DNA from: Alnus glutinosa
Taxonomy: Eukaryota; Streptophyta; Magnoliopsida; Fagales; Betulaceae
Length of the DNA: 64,000 nucleotides
Assembly (NCBI RefSeq): GCF_958979055.1
Contig: NC_084897.1
Coordinates: 24,951,628-25,015,627 of the forward strand
Direction of reading: 5' to 3'
The notes under the pieces are model-generated. The model saw only the letters and a list, made by a program, of their open reading frames with translations, was not told the origin of the DNA and did not search any database. A program made the position numbers and the translations under genes. Shown here piece after piece: positions 11,182-22,938 of this stretch; position 1 is the first letter of the stretch, and every line of letters begins with the position of its first letter.

Positions 11182-13637
11182 ATGACTTCTGTTCTTCACA
11201 GCTTTACCTCTTCGCTGAGGAATATACCGACAGCATCATCATGGTTCGAGGCCTATGTTGCCCTCTCCACATCTCTGATGCTTTTGCAAACTGCGACCAG
11301 TCAATTCATACCGGTAAATGTTCGATCCTACATCTTCGAAAGATTGAAAAGCTACTTCTTCGGAACTGTTGCGGGTATCTCTGATCACGTCACTCTCACC
11401 ATCCATGAGAGCTGGGAGAATATGGGCCGTAACGAACTCTATGATGCTGTCAACGAATACCTACCTTCCAAGATCAGTCGTGCAAACAAAAACCTTAAAG
11501 TCGGCAAGTTCGGAGGAGGTAATAAGATAGCAATGGCAATCGAAGGTGGAGAATCTATCGTGGATGTCTTCGACGACGTAAAGCTTACATGGAGATATTC
11601 CCGTCAAAAAGATAGGCAACAGCAGGAAGATCCAACACATTTTTCATCTCGTCCAGCTCAATCAGATCACTCAAGGCCCATGTATGTGCTAAGTTTTGAT
11701 GAAAATGATAGAGAGAAAGTTATGGATTCTTATCTGCCTCATATCTTGGACAAATACAAGGCCATGAAAGAGGGAGAGAAGGTTTTGAAGCACTACACCA
11801 GGACGAGTGGTTCATGGCAATCATCCGTGCTAGAGCATCCAGCAACATTCGACACGCTTGCCATGGAACCCGAGTTAAAGAAGGCCATTCTCGATGATCT
11901 GGATCGGTTCCTGAGGAGGAAGAGTTTTTACAAAAAGGTTGGGAAAGCTTGGAAGCGCGGGTATCTATTGTATGGCCCTCCTGGAACCGGGAAAACGAGC
12001 CTCATTGCGGCTATGGCAAATTACTTGAAATTTGACGTCTATGATTTGGAGCTCAGTGGTGTTCACTCCAATGCAGATCTGATGAGATCGTTGCGTAATA
12101 CGTCTAATCGTTCCATACTTGTGGTTGAGGATATAGATTGCAATAGAGTGGTCCGAGATCGAGCAGAAAAAGTTCGTGATCATCCGATTCATCCTTTTGA
12201 CGATCCCACGTTTAGAAAGGTTAGTGTGTACGTACGTATGTCCAGAAAACATCGTTCAAAATTCATACATTTTGGGGAGCAAGATCCTCTTTACGTTGAG
12301 TAATATTGTTACCCACTATATTTTATTTAACATGTTCACGTGGGCGACCCTGATCAATCATTTAAATTTTTTTGGTAAAAGTGCATATGCTTTATTCAAA
12401 CTACCACTCTATTACATATAGGTACGCTCAAATTATTAATTGTATTAATATTTTATTTAAAGCAAATAAAAAGATAAAAATAATTGTGAAAAAGTTTCAG
12501 TAAGACATATTCTTATAAATTTGAATAAAAAAAAATATATATTTTTTTATTTAATAAAAAAAACGACTCGCACTGCGGTCTTAATTTTTTTCTTTGAGAC
12601 AACAGTTTCACGCTTTTAGTAAGAAATAGACGAAGAAGAAAGATGAACAGAGCCATAAATCTAGAAGGTAAAGTCGGGAAAACTTGGCTTGAGAGGTGTG
12701 AAAGCAGTCAAATGTGTATCTCGAGTGCAACGTGGCAGAAGGCGTGCAACTCTTATTCATTTTAAAAAAAAAAAAATGGCATGTATCTCAATAGATAGCT
12801 GGCATCCACTCATCATTAATACGAAAGTATGCAGCGTTTCATGTGTAAAGGTGTGCGTTTTGTGTAAAGGATAAGTAATTGTACGTTAATGCTATTCATT
12901 TTGGGCTGCTATCTTGTTAATTGAGTTACTGGGCTTAGCTGTCTACAATATATCTGTTCGAGAGCATGTATATAGTTTCTATTTATATAATTATGTTATG
13001 AATAATACTGAAATTTTGTTGAATTGTTTCTTGATTTCCTTAGTTATATTCTTTAATATTTTTAATCAATTTTTGTTTAACTTTATTTTAAAATATTGCC
13101 CCCATCAATGAAAAATAATTATTTTAAAATAATTGTGTCGGAGGTCGATCAGTTAATTAAAGAATAATTAGTAAGTCATTGTGCTTTTTGTCTTATTGCC
13201 TATTTGTATGCTTTTTGTAGCTCACGCTCTCAGGTCTACTAAACTCCATAGATGGTCTGTGGACAAGCAGCGCAGAGGAGCGAATTATTGTATTTACTAC
13301 CAATCACAAAGACCAAATAGATCCATCATTGTTGCGTCCGGGTAGGATGGACATGCACATTAACTTGTCCTTCTGCAACGCTAATGAGTTTCGAATCTTA
13401 GCCTCCAATTACCTGGATATCCACAGTCACCCACTTTTTGAACAAATCGAACGCTTGTTAGAGAAACTACAGATCACTCCTGCAGTAGTGGCGGAAGAAT
13501 TAATGAAGGATGACGATGCTGAAGTTACTCTCTCGGGACTTGTTAATTTCCTTGAGCGAAAGGAGATGGAGGGCGATGGAATAAAGGATGTAAATACGAA
13601 GGCCACCATTCCGGAGATCAAAGAAGATGAAGATTGA
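11182..13637 (+). CDS. BCS1/HSR4-type AAA-ATPase, tandem copy 1
   Basis: Exons 11182-12219 and 13221-13637; the 1001-bp intron (GTTAGTG...TTGTAG) is phase 0, giving 484 residues. The start MTSVLHSF is chosen because it aligns with MNSAPLRSF of the neighbouring paralogue; an in-frame ATG at 11122 would add 20 residues. The order is: an N-terminal hydrophobic stretch (about 15-40) that may anchor the protein in a membrane, the plant AAA-associated N-domain (about 45-140), and an AAA core with Walker A GPPGTGKTS (from residue 265) and Walker B ILVVEDID (312-319) in exon 1; the LRPGRMDMHI segment is in exon 2. Relatives include Arabidopsis HSR4/OM66 (At3g50930), outer mitochondrial membrane proteins induced by pathogens and salicylate. 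The frame is intact. The family is large, so the exact orthologue is uncertain. Confidence 0.92.
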
Positions 13638-15977
13638 TGACAAAAATAAAGAGATCAAAGAAGGGAGAGTAAAGGGTGATCTATAATCTTATTATGATCT
13701 ATATTTATCTTAATGAATTCAATCAAATTAAAATAAGAAATGAAGAACTGGGCCCGAATTAATTTACTTGTAAATTGATTTCATGTGTTTAATTGATTTC
13801 GGTTAAGTCGGTAGGCGGCCAATGTCGATTCGGTTGCGGTTCAGTAAACGGTCGATAGACGGTCAATGTCAGTTCAGTTGCAGTTCGATAGGCGGTAATC
13901 GGATAATTTGTCCACCCCTAATTTTAATGGCTCATTTGGATGTGTGATTTTTTGAAAAATTGCGAATACTGAGAGAAGTTTTTTGAAAGAGTAATGTTTT
14001 TTTGCATAACTCTTACACAACTTTTGTACAATTCTAACTATTTTTTTTTTAAATGATCAACCATTGAATTTGTTTTTCTACATGTAGACCATAAATATTC
14101 AATAGTTGATTTAAAAAAAAAAAAAAAAAAATTGTTAGATTTGTGTAAAAGTTGTGAAAGAATTGTGCAATAAACATTACTCTTTTTGAAATTATATTTT
14201 GATGATTTAGAAAATCTGAGACAAAATTAAAAAAAGTTAAATAAAATCTTAATAGAATTTAATATTTAAAAAACAAAATTTGAAAAATCTCTCTCACCCA
14301 AACGTGTCATAAGATTCCAGTTTTTAATTTGAAATATATTCTCTGGACCAAGTTTGAGCTTATTTTAAAAAATTTCGAAACCTCCGTAAACCTTTTCGTC
14401 AAAACCATAACATAATTGATTGACAAAGTACAATTATGCCCCTCAAATAATAAATTCTTTTTTAAAATAAATAAAAAAAAATTGACAACTATGAAAGTAC
14501 ATTTATGCCCTTTTATTTGGTTCGAGCCACCCTTTTTTTGAAATATAACAATCTTTATTGAATAAACTTTAATTACCTAAGGGCAAAAGCTTCCTAAATA
14601 TAATACCACATATACAATTTGAAAATGTTTCAGCTCAAACTTTATCAATGACACATAAATAGCTTCTTTGGTTATGGTATGAACTGTTGTATTCGCATCC
14701 CGCTTAACATGTTCAATTCTTCAAGATCATAGCTGCCATAACACCAGTTTGATGCCATCCACAATATGTTTAAACTTACTCCAATTATTACTTGTTGCTT
14801 TAATCTCATTAACAATCTGTATAACATCTTCCTCCGTGATTATATCATGAATGCCCGTATCTTTTTGTTTATTTCCGCAGCATGTAGGGGTGCCAAAACT
14901 TTGGCGACCTCAGGTATAACTAAGAAATTTTTGGTACTACTCCGAACAGGTAAGAGCCACCCCCATTTGATTGTGCAATGTTTCGAGAAATACCGGTGGC
15001 GTCCTCTCATCTAAACGCAAAACGCAACATTTTTTACTGTAATAGTCTAAAAAGTGAAAAAAAAAAAAAAAAAAAAAAAAAAACATTCCACCAATAATTG
15101 TTAATTATTGCAATACATGGTATTTTGCAATTAATATAATGCACGCTGGTGGCCAACTTTTTCTTTTTTTTCTTTTTCTTTATATATATATAAAAGGTAA
15201 TACTTTCGTACTTTCATTAAAAATAAAAACATATTGCTGAGTAAAGTTTCACATTTTATTATAAGAGAATCATCAATTGGTTCAACTTTAATTTATATTA
15301 TTAGAGTACTAGCAGTCAATTTTTAATTATTTTTCTTATATTTAAGAAATAAAATTACTTTCTGTTTTACTATAAAAAATGCTCCACAATAGATTCTCTT
15401 ACCTTTTCCTATATCAATTAAATATTATTTTTTTACTTTAATTTTTTTTTCTCTTTTTCTTACTTTTTTTCTTTTCTCTATATCAATTAAATATATGTTT
15501 TTTATATTAAAATAATACATAGGGAATGAATAGTAGACATGTATATATAGAAAATTACTATTCATTCACAACATTCTCATCTAAATATAAAACATCTGCT
15601 GTGGGAGATTTTTTTTGATATTTTTTATGAAATTTTTCTTAAATATAAAAAAAAGAACCAACATAAAATAACTGTGGCCAGGTCTTTTAGAATAAAAATG
15701 GCGAATGCACTTATTTAATGTTGCTTTTCTTTTGATAAGAAACGACTTTTACTCCACCTTTCTTAAAGGCTTAAAGCCATCCAAAACCAAAAGGCTTGGA
15801 AGTTGAAACCCACCGCTAAATTACTTTTTTTATTTTTATTTTTTTAAAAAAAGGGAAAAGGTCAAAAAATTAACTGGATTTCGACCTTAAAGAAAAAAAA
15901 AAATTGAGAATGTCTACTATTTTTAAACTTCCACTCAATTAATAATATATATTTTTTTTAAAAAAAATAAATCAATT
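13638..15977. other. Intergenic DNA between the two AAA-ATPase genes
   Basis: No host gene seen. At 13926-14316 a MITE-like stretch opens GGCTCATTTGGATGTG and ends in CACCCAAACGTGTC; similar ends occur near 30330-30465 and 47711-47903. A LINE RNase H relic lies at 14590-14850. Poly-A at 15058-15082 and general AT-rich DNA fill the rest. Confidence 0.5.
14590..14850 (-). mobile_element. RNase H-domain relic of a plant LINE
   Basis: Read on the minus strand, this gives EDVIQIVNEIKATSNNWSKF, then HIVDGIKLVLWQL, and after two stops RIEHVKRDANTTVHTITKEA. The pattern with an R-EHV-R-AN-AH-AKEA-like ending is typical of the RNase H domain at the C-terminus of plant L1-type LINEs, though RNase H-like host fragments look alike. 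Two in-frame stops (TGA and TGA within four codons) show it is dead. No reverse-transcriptase domain is visible nearby. Confidence 0.6.
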
Positions 15978-16230
15978 GAGACAATGTCCTCTTCAAATTA
16001 TCAAGAAAGTATCAATACTCCCAAGGCTAGCAAAAGACAAAAATGACCATAATATTTTTTTTTCCCAATAAGACAAACATACCCCTATAAATTCAGGGGA
16101 AAAAAAAAAATCCACCCCTTAGTATTTTCATTTTTTAATAATTTTTATTTTATTTTATTAAGAGTATTTTCGCTTTTAAAGGGATATTGACAATTTTTTT
16201 GTAGTTTGGAAAGACATTGTCCCGATTGAA
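15978..16230. repeat. MITE-like repeat, copy A
   Basis: Opens GACAATGTCCTCTTCAAA and closes with GACATTGTCCCGATTGAA, which is partly its inverse. The interior has the phrase CAATAAGACAAACATACCCC. A relative lies at 18655-19040, and a fragment (AATAAGACAAAAATG) lies inside the CACTA element near 5705. Confidence 0.5.
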
Positions 16231-16519
16231 GGTTTGGATGAAACATTATCAATTGGATGGTAGTTTAAGAACAGCATATGGACATTTTCCAAGAAAAAAC
16301 CACAAAAAAGAAAACATACCGATTTACCCTCCCATAGTCCGACTCCTCTACGAATTACGATTCACTACAATTTTACCAAATTATATGAATTCAGACAATT
16401 TTTTGCATCGTATGGCATGAAAAATGCAACATATTAAAAATGTGACATATTGTCAATACAAAAAAAAAAAAAAAAAAAAGAAAAAAAGAAAAAGAAAAAG
16501 AAAAAGAAAACGAATGAAT

Positions 16520-16990
16520 GTTAGTCTAAATTACAAATCACTTCATGTTGTACAAAAAGTTAATGGAAGGTCCTTGTGGTAAACTATAATTACGAATCAC
16601 TCTCTGAACCCGTTTTTTGTCTACCAAGTTAATAAATTATGTTAGTTTGTCACGTCATACCTAATAGGAAATCGACACTTAGCCACCCCAAGCCTAGGGG
16701 ATGCTGTACGTCACCCCCCAGACGTGGCCGGGCCACCCTCGGCAACCACCCCTTTGTTATTTTCTATTTTAAAAAATAAAATAAAATAATTTTTAAGTTT
16801 TATTTATTTATTTTATTTATCGTAATTGACATGTGTCAATTTCTTATTAGGTATAATATGACAAACTAACAGAATCTGTTAACTTTGTAGACGAAAACGG
16901 GTTCAAGGAGTGATTCGTAATTATAGTTTACCACATAGACCCTACATGAACTTTTTATACCACAGGAAGTGATTTGTAATTTAGGCTAAC
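16520..16990. mobile_element. Fold-back element with long inverted arms
   Basis: The left arm begins GTTAGTCTAAATTACAAATC and the right arm is its inverse, beginning (read inward) GTTAGCCTAAATTACAAATC. Arms extend at least 130 bp, through GTAAACTATAATTACGAATC, around a GC-rich centre (16680-16760). No transposase and no clear target duplication seen. A non-autonomous MULE-type element is the best guess. Confidence 0.65.
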
Positions 16991-17186
16991 TTCAAGAACC
17001 AATGGTTCAATTATGTAAAAAAAAAAAAAATCATTCCAAATTTTTTTTTTTCACTTTTAAGAATACCTTTTTCTTTAACAAGTTAGAAATATTTTTTGCA
17101 CAAAAATTCCTATGACATAAGATAATAAAAACATACTCAATTGTAAAGGGTAATCTCACTTTTTTAAGTAAAAAATATTTTTTTTT

Positions 17187-18147
17187 AGGGATAAATACCC
17201 CATTGGTACCTGAGTTTTACGTGTTTTTAAATTTAGTACCTCAGTTTTGTTTTATATCATAGGTGGTACCTGAATTAAGGGTAAAAACTCATTTAGTACC
17301 TCTGTTAGATTTTCCGTCCAAATTTTAACGACTCGTCACGTGTCAACCGCTGAGGTTGACACGTGGCACTACATAAAAAAAAATTAAAAATTAAAAATTA
17401 AAATCTTTAGAAAATGATTAAAAATAATAAAATTTTAAAAAAGAAAATTAAAAAAAGAAAAAAGAAGAGGGGTGGCTCCTTGGCCACCATGGGGGTGGCC
17501 GGCCACCCCCATTTTGGCCAAGGAGGTGGCCCAGCCACCCCCTTGGCCGGTCTGACCGGTCTGGGGTGGCCGAACCACCCCCTATGGGGTGGTTCGGCCA
17601 CCCCACAGTTGAAAAAAAAAATAAATAAATAAAATTTTCAAGGGTTTTGGCCCTAGGGGGTGGCCGAACCACCCCCGTGGCCCTAGGGGGTGGTTCGGCC
17701 ACCCCCTAGGGCCAAAACCCTTCAAAAAAAAATTGAGGGTTGGCCCTTGGGGGTGGCCGAACCACCCCCTAGGGCCAAAACCCTTCAAATTTTTTTTTTT
17801 TTTTTTTTTTTTTTCAACTGTGGGGTCCAGACCGGCCAGACCGGCCAAGGGGGTGGCTCAGCCACCCCTCTTCTTTTTTCTTTTTTTAATTTTTTTTTTA
17901 AATTTTATTATTTTTAATCATTTTCTAAAGATTTTAATTTTTAATTTTTAATTTTTTTTATGTAGTGCCACGTGTCAACCTCAGCGGTTGACACGTGGCG
18001 AGCCATTAAAATTCGGACGGAAAATCTAACAGAGGTACTAAATGGGTTTTTACCCTTAATTCAGGTACCACCTATGATACAAAACAAAACTGGGGTACTA
18101 AATTTAAAAACACGTAAAACTCAGGTACCAATGGGGTATTTAGCCCT
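17187..18147. mobile_element. Large palindromic (fold-back, MULE-like) element
   Basis: Left end AGGGATAAATACCCCATTGG; right end inverted AGGGCTAAATACCCCATTGG. The arms match for several hundred bases, including GTGTCAACCGCTGAGGTTGA and the GGTACC-rich outer part. The centre is packed with GGTGGCCGAACCACC-type palindromes. T-runs flank both ends and may hide a 7-9-bp target duplication. No coding capacity. Confidence 0.75.
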
Positions 18148-18654
18148 TTTTTTTATATAGAAAACGATTTAAATTTACATAATTTGAAAATAAAAGAAAT
18201 TGCAAGGAATCTTCCTCCCACGTCCACTCACCAACGGATCCCAATGATCATTTGCCATGGTACGTACACGTGCAGCCAACACTGCAACACAGGTTTACGA
18301 ATTACGAGACAATATGAATGGCACAAATTTCCCCGTCCACGTTGGACGCTGGTCATCACGGATGCAGCAAGCAGTGGGAGAGTGGTGTCGGTGAAAAAGA
18401 TGGAAAAGGATGGCCAGAGAAGGGAGGATGACGAGGAGTGAAAGAAAAACAAAAAAGGGCGTTGGAAGAGGGTTAAGGGGGGAGAAAACAATGCAGTTTT
18501 GGCGGTGGGCCGTGGCTGATTTTTAGCATCAACCACCATGAGTCTTACAATAAGACGTTAATTAGAACTGAGGGTAAAATCTCCAACAGTTCGTGACCTT
18601 TCCGACCGGTGAAAGGAGATTAAAAAAAAAAAAAAAGTTGTGGTTAGAGTCATT

Positions 18655-19040
18655 AGGACAATGTCCTCTTCAAACTTTTAATTGAAATAATTTCTCTTCA
18701 AATATTATCTGCAATGTAAGCAAAAAAAACAAAAATTACCTTACAATTTTTTTAATAAAACAAAAATACCCCTTTAAATTTTTTGAAAAAATAATTAATT
18801 TTTTTAAACAAAAAAACCGAAATTTGTTATTAAAAAAAAAACGAAATTTCTTAATTTCTTAAAAAAAAACTAATAATTTTAAAAATAAAAACGAAAGCTT
18901 TTAAATTTGGCTACCCTTAGTTTTTATGTACTTCTTTTGTTAATTTTTGTTAATTATTATTCTTATTATTATTTTATCAAGGGAATTTTTGACATTGGGG
19001 AACATTAAATTTTTTGGTAATCTGAGAAAACGTTATTGTC
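18655..19040. repeat. MITE-like repeat, copy B
   Basis: Opens GGACAATGTCCTCTTCAAAC, as copy A does at 15978, and ends near TTATTGTCCAGATTGAAAGC, which is roughly its inverse. It is more diverged than copy A. Confidence 0.45.
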
Positions 19041-19292
19041 CAGATTGAAAGCTTTGGAAGACATTGATGTGGACTCTACCTTCTTTCTTTTCTTTTTCTT
19101 TTTCTTTTCAATTTCAAAACATTCAATTTTTATATCAATTATATAACTTTTTAGCAACTTTTTTTTTTTTCTCACTTTTTCTGTCGCATCTATTATTTTT
19201 TGACAACATTTTTTTTTTTATAAGAAAAAATTCAAAACTTCTTCCTACTTTATATCACATAAATAACTTTTCATTGCGTTTAAAAAAGAAAA

Positions 19293-19934
19293 GGGTTAAG
19301 TACCTTTTTGTCCCCTGCGGTTTAAAGACTTTATTTTTTGTTTTTTGTGCTTTATTTTATATTATAAATGGTACATCGTTTATGACTAAAGACGGAATTG
19401 GTACTTTTGTCCAACTTCTGTCCATAAATTAACGGAAGTCAACGTCAGCACTCTTAAGAAACTGAAACGTGTTCTAATTTTTGGGAAACAAAAAAAAACA
19501 AATTTAGGGCTCCCAAATAGTAAAATGAGGGTGGCCGAAATAGCAAAATAGCCTTGAGGGTGGGTTCGGCTACCAAGCCGATTTTTTCTTTCTTTCTTTC
19601 TTTTTGGCTTTGTGGAGGTGGCTGAACTATCTCCAAACTGATTGGTCTAGGGTGGCCGAACCCACCCTCAGGCCAAAAAGGGGTGGCCGAGACACCAAAT
19701 TTTAATTTTTTTCAAAAAGTACAGATACATAACTTTTAATGAGGCATAGGGACACATGTCAATTTGTTAAGGTTAGTGACGTGGACTTCCGTCAATTTTT
19801 GGACGGAAGTTGGACAAATGTACCATTTCAATCTTTAGCCGTAAACAAAGTATTATATGCTATACGAAATGAAGCACATGAGATAAAAAATTAATAAAAT
19901 CTTTAAACTACGTGGGCTCAAAGATATTTAATCC
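19293..19934. mobile_element. Inverted-repeat MULE-like element, second member of the family
   Basis: The left arm runs from GGGTTAAGTACC through GGTACTTTTGTCCAACTTC to about 19450; the right arm inverts it (GAAGTTGGACAAATGTACC near 19805). The core has GGTGGCCGAACCCACC palindromes like those at 17187-18147. Relatives are a half copy near 33322-33640 and a copy at 59515-60292. Confidence 0.65.
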
Positions 19935-20188
19935 AAAAATTTAAAAAAAAATTACCAAACACACCCTTTAATTAAACAGACCCAACTTTCATAGCCCCAC
20001 ACATGACCTTCTGCCCCACTTCTCAAAAGATAACTAAGAGACAAATCGTTTGAGTGGAAAGCATTTCATTTCCTCACTTTTTATTTTTATTTTTTTTTTA
20101 GCATCAAAGCACCATGAGTCACATATAGAAACAAGGAGGAAATAATAAAAATGAATAAATATGGTTTTTTTTTTTTCTGACTTAGGCT

Positions 20189-20195
20189 TATAAAT
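20189..20195 (+). promoter_or_regulatory. TATA box of the second AAA-ATPase gene
   Basis: TATAAAT lies about 80 bp before the ATG, with a pyrimidine-rich leader (CTCATCTCTCCAG) between. Confidence 0.6.
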
Positions 20196-20275
20196 AATTC
20201 AAATGAGGAATTTAAGTTAGGCCTATACTCTTTCCCAATCCTCAAAGAGCTCTCATCTCTCCAGTAGTCTCCACC

Positions 20276-22137
20276 ATGAATTCTGCTCCTCTTCGCAGCT
20301 TTACCTCTTCGCTGAGGTCTATACCGACAGCATCATCATGGTTCGACGCCTACGTAGCCCTCTCCACATCTCTGATGCTTTTGCAAACTGCGACCAACCA
20401 ACTCATACCGGCAAATGTTCGATCACAAATCTACAAAACAATGAAGCGCTACTTGTTTGGTGTTGTTGCCGGTAAGTCTTCTCACATCACCATCCGTGAG
20501 ACCTGGGAGAATATGGGTCGTAACGAACTCTACGATGCTGTCAAAGAATACATATCTTCCAAGATCAGTCGTGCAAACCGAAAGCTCAGAGTCGGCAAGT
20601 TAGGAGGAGCTAATAGGATAGCAAAGGCAATCGAAGGTGGAGAATCTATCGCGGATGTCTTTGACAACATCAAGCTTACATGGAGATATTCCCAGCAGGA
20701 TCAGCCGCCGACAAATTCATCATCATCTCGTCGACAAATGAGTCCTGAGTATCAATATGTGTTGAGTTTTGATGAAAACGATCTGGAAAAAGTCATGGAT
20801 TCTTATCTGCCTCATATCTTGGACAAGTACAAGGCCATGAAAGAGGGAGAGAAGGTTTTGAAGCACTACACGAGGATGAATGGTCCATGGCAAGCAGCCG
20901 AACTTGGGCATCCAGCAACGTTCGACACGCTTGCCATGGAACCCGAGTTAAAGAAGGCTATTCTCGATGATCTGGATCGGTTCCTGAGGAGGAAGAGTTT
21001 TTACAAAAAGGTTGGGAAAGCTTGGAAGCGCGGCTATCTACTGTATGGCCCTCCTGGAACTGGGAAAACGAGCCTCATCGCAGCTATGGCAAATTACTTG
21101 AGGTTTGATATTTACGATCTGGAGCTCAGCAGTGTTTTCTCCAACGCAGATCTGATGCAATCCTTGCGTAATACGTCTAATCGTTCCATACTTGTGATTG
21201 AGGACATTGATTGCAACAGAGAGGTCCGGGATCGATTAGAAGAAGATGATGATGATCATTCTCGTAAACCCAAGTACCTTAAAAAGGTTAGTGTGTCCTA
21301 AAAAACATCCTAAATTTTTCCTTCAAGATCCTGATCTCTATATATTTTACCTATTTGCATAATTTATTTTATATTTTTTAAAATAGTATGACACTATATA
21401 CACAGGATATATATAACAAAACAAAATCTTGACAGTAAAATGGTTCTTAAAATAGAAAAGATCATGATCTTTGAGGTACACCAAATGCTTTGGATGAGGT
21501 TAACTTTGCAAGAATTGACATTGTGATTGCAAGAATTCTCTTTAAACAACTAATTATTTTTAAGCAATATTATTATGTACACTCATTTTAGACTAAGTGA
21601 CTTGACGAATTTCAAGTACTTTTTCGTGCCCCCCACTTTTTGTCTTACCGATAGCCTTTTGTGCTGTTTTTGCAGTTCACACTTTCAGGTCTACTAAATT
21701 CCATAGATGGTTTGTGGACAAGCAGTGCAGAGGAGCGAATAATTGTGTTTACTACCAATCACAAAGAGCAAATAGATCCAGCATTGTTACGTCCTGGTCG
21801 GATGGACATGCACATCAACTTGTCCTTCTGCACCTTTAATGGGTTTCGACTCTTAGCCTCTAATTACCTTGATGTCCAAAGTCACCCACTTTTTGAACAA
21901 GTTGAACACTTGTTAGAGACAACAGAGGTCACTCCTGCAGCAGTGGCAGAAGAATTAATGAAAGATGATGATGCTGATGTTGCTCTTTCAGGACTTGTTA
22001 AGTTCCTTAAGCGAAAAGAGATGGAGGACGGTGGAACGAATGATGTAGTAGATGAAAGTGAAGTCCCACTCCAGAGATCAAAGAAGATGAAGATTGAAGA
22101 GAAGACGAAGATTGATGACGAACAAATTAAAAATTGA
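20276..22137 (+). CDS. BCS1/HSR4-type AAA-ATPase, tandem copy 2
   Basis: Exons 20276-21286 and 21676-22137 with a phase-0 intron (GTTAGTG...TTGCAG) of 389 bp, giving 490 residues. It has the same layout as copy 1: hydrophobic N-terminus, plant AAA-associated domain, Walker A GPPGTGKTS from residue 258, Walker B ILVIEDID, and LLRPGRMDMHI in exon 2. The copies diverge most in the linker before YVLSFDEN, in the acidic stretch after Walker B (LEEDDDDHSRK here) and in the lysine-rich C-terminal tail, which is longer here. The intron is 612 bp shorter than in copy 1. Nothing suggests either copy is dead. The role is inferred from HSR4/OM66: membrane-bound, stress-induced ATP-dependent remodelling. 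Confidence 0.93.
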
Positions 22138-22892
22138 AATGATCGATTAAGCCCGAATTAATTTTCGTGTAAACTGATCTCATGTGTTTGGATTCTCTGC
22201 AGGATACAAGTACTAAATTTGGATTTAGATAGTCTTGCATACTCTAAAGTCTAGCATACCCTAAAGTCTAAAGTTTCATTGTTCATGAAACATGGGGGCC
22301 AAGCCAAGCTGCATGTGTGGGGATATCATATGTAGATGATGTAATCCGAATTCCGAAATGATTCTTCGCCCACCACTCGTTTAGTTTGGCAATCTGCCTA
22401 CGGAACCTTTCTTTCTTTCTTTCTTTCTTTTTTTCTTCATTTTCTTTTTCTTTTCTTGGGTGAAAAGAGTTGGGTAGGTGGTCACTTCACTTGTCATCCT
22501 ATAATATAATAGTATGGATCATGTTAAAAATAAGTTGTTTTTATCTTACTGTCTCAATCAAAAAGCTGATAAAAAAACTTAAACGAAAACCTAATAATAA
22601 TTATAATAATTAAGAGAAAATTCTCTTTAAATACGGATCATGTTTAAACTACTATAATTTTTTATAAATTGACGTGATAATTCATTTTTTATAAATTGAC
22701 GTGATAATTCATATGCTATTTATTATTTTAAGGTACTAACTAATTAAATTATTTAGTGAATGCTCATAGTCATACTGTTTAGTAACTGGTATGATAAGTA
22801 GAAACAAAACTGAAATTTCTTATTCGGAGGGGTTAAAATATGAATTAGGGATCAAATTAAATTTTAATTGAAGTCAATCTTAACTTTTTTTA

Positions 22893-22938
<46 letters not shown>

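Larger units (their letters stand above)
8030..13790. repeat. Segmental duplication, copy 1
   Basis: Carries the first AAA-ATPase gene. Blocks that can be matched by eye to copy 2: 8040-8130 with 16370-16450; 8150-8280 with 17040-17150; 8400-8580 with 18385-18475; 9320-9380 with 18480-18530; 10725-10810 with 18535-18630; the gene itself; and the 3' flank 13740-13800 with 22140-22190 (GCCCGAATTAATTT shared). Insertions unique to this copy are the hAT element at 8586-9319 and about 1.3 kb at 9380-10720. Confidence 0.8.
16370..22200. repeat. Segmental duplication, copy 2
   Basis: Carries the second AAA-ATPase gene and matches copy 1 from about 8030 to 13790. Insertions unique to this copy are the inverted-repeat elements at 16520-16990, 17187-18147 and 19293-19934 and the MITE at 18655-19040. 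The two copies lie in direct orientation. Confidence 0.8.

Noticed and set aside
17407-17951. Gly/Pro-rich frames such as GVAEPPPRAKTL
   Set aside because: By-products of GGTGGCCGAACCACC palindromes in the fold-back element; similar frames arise on both strands.
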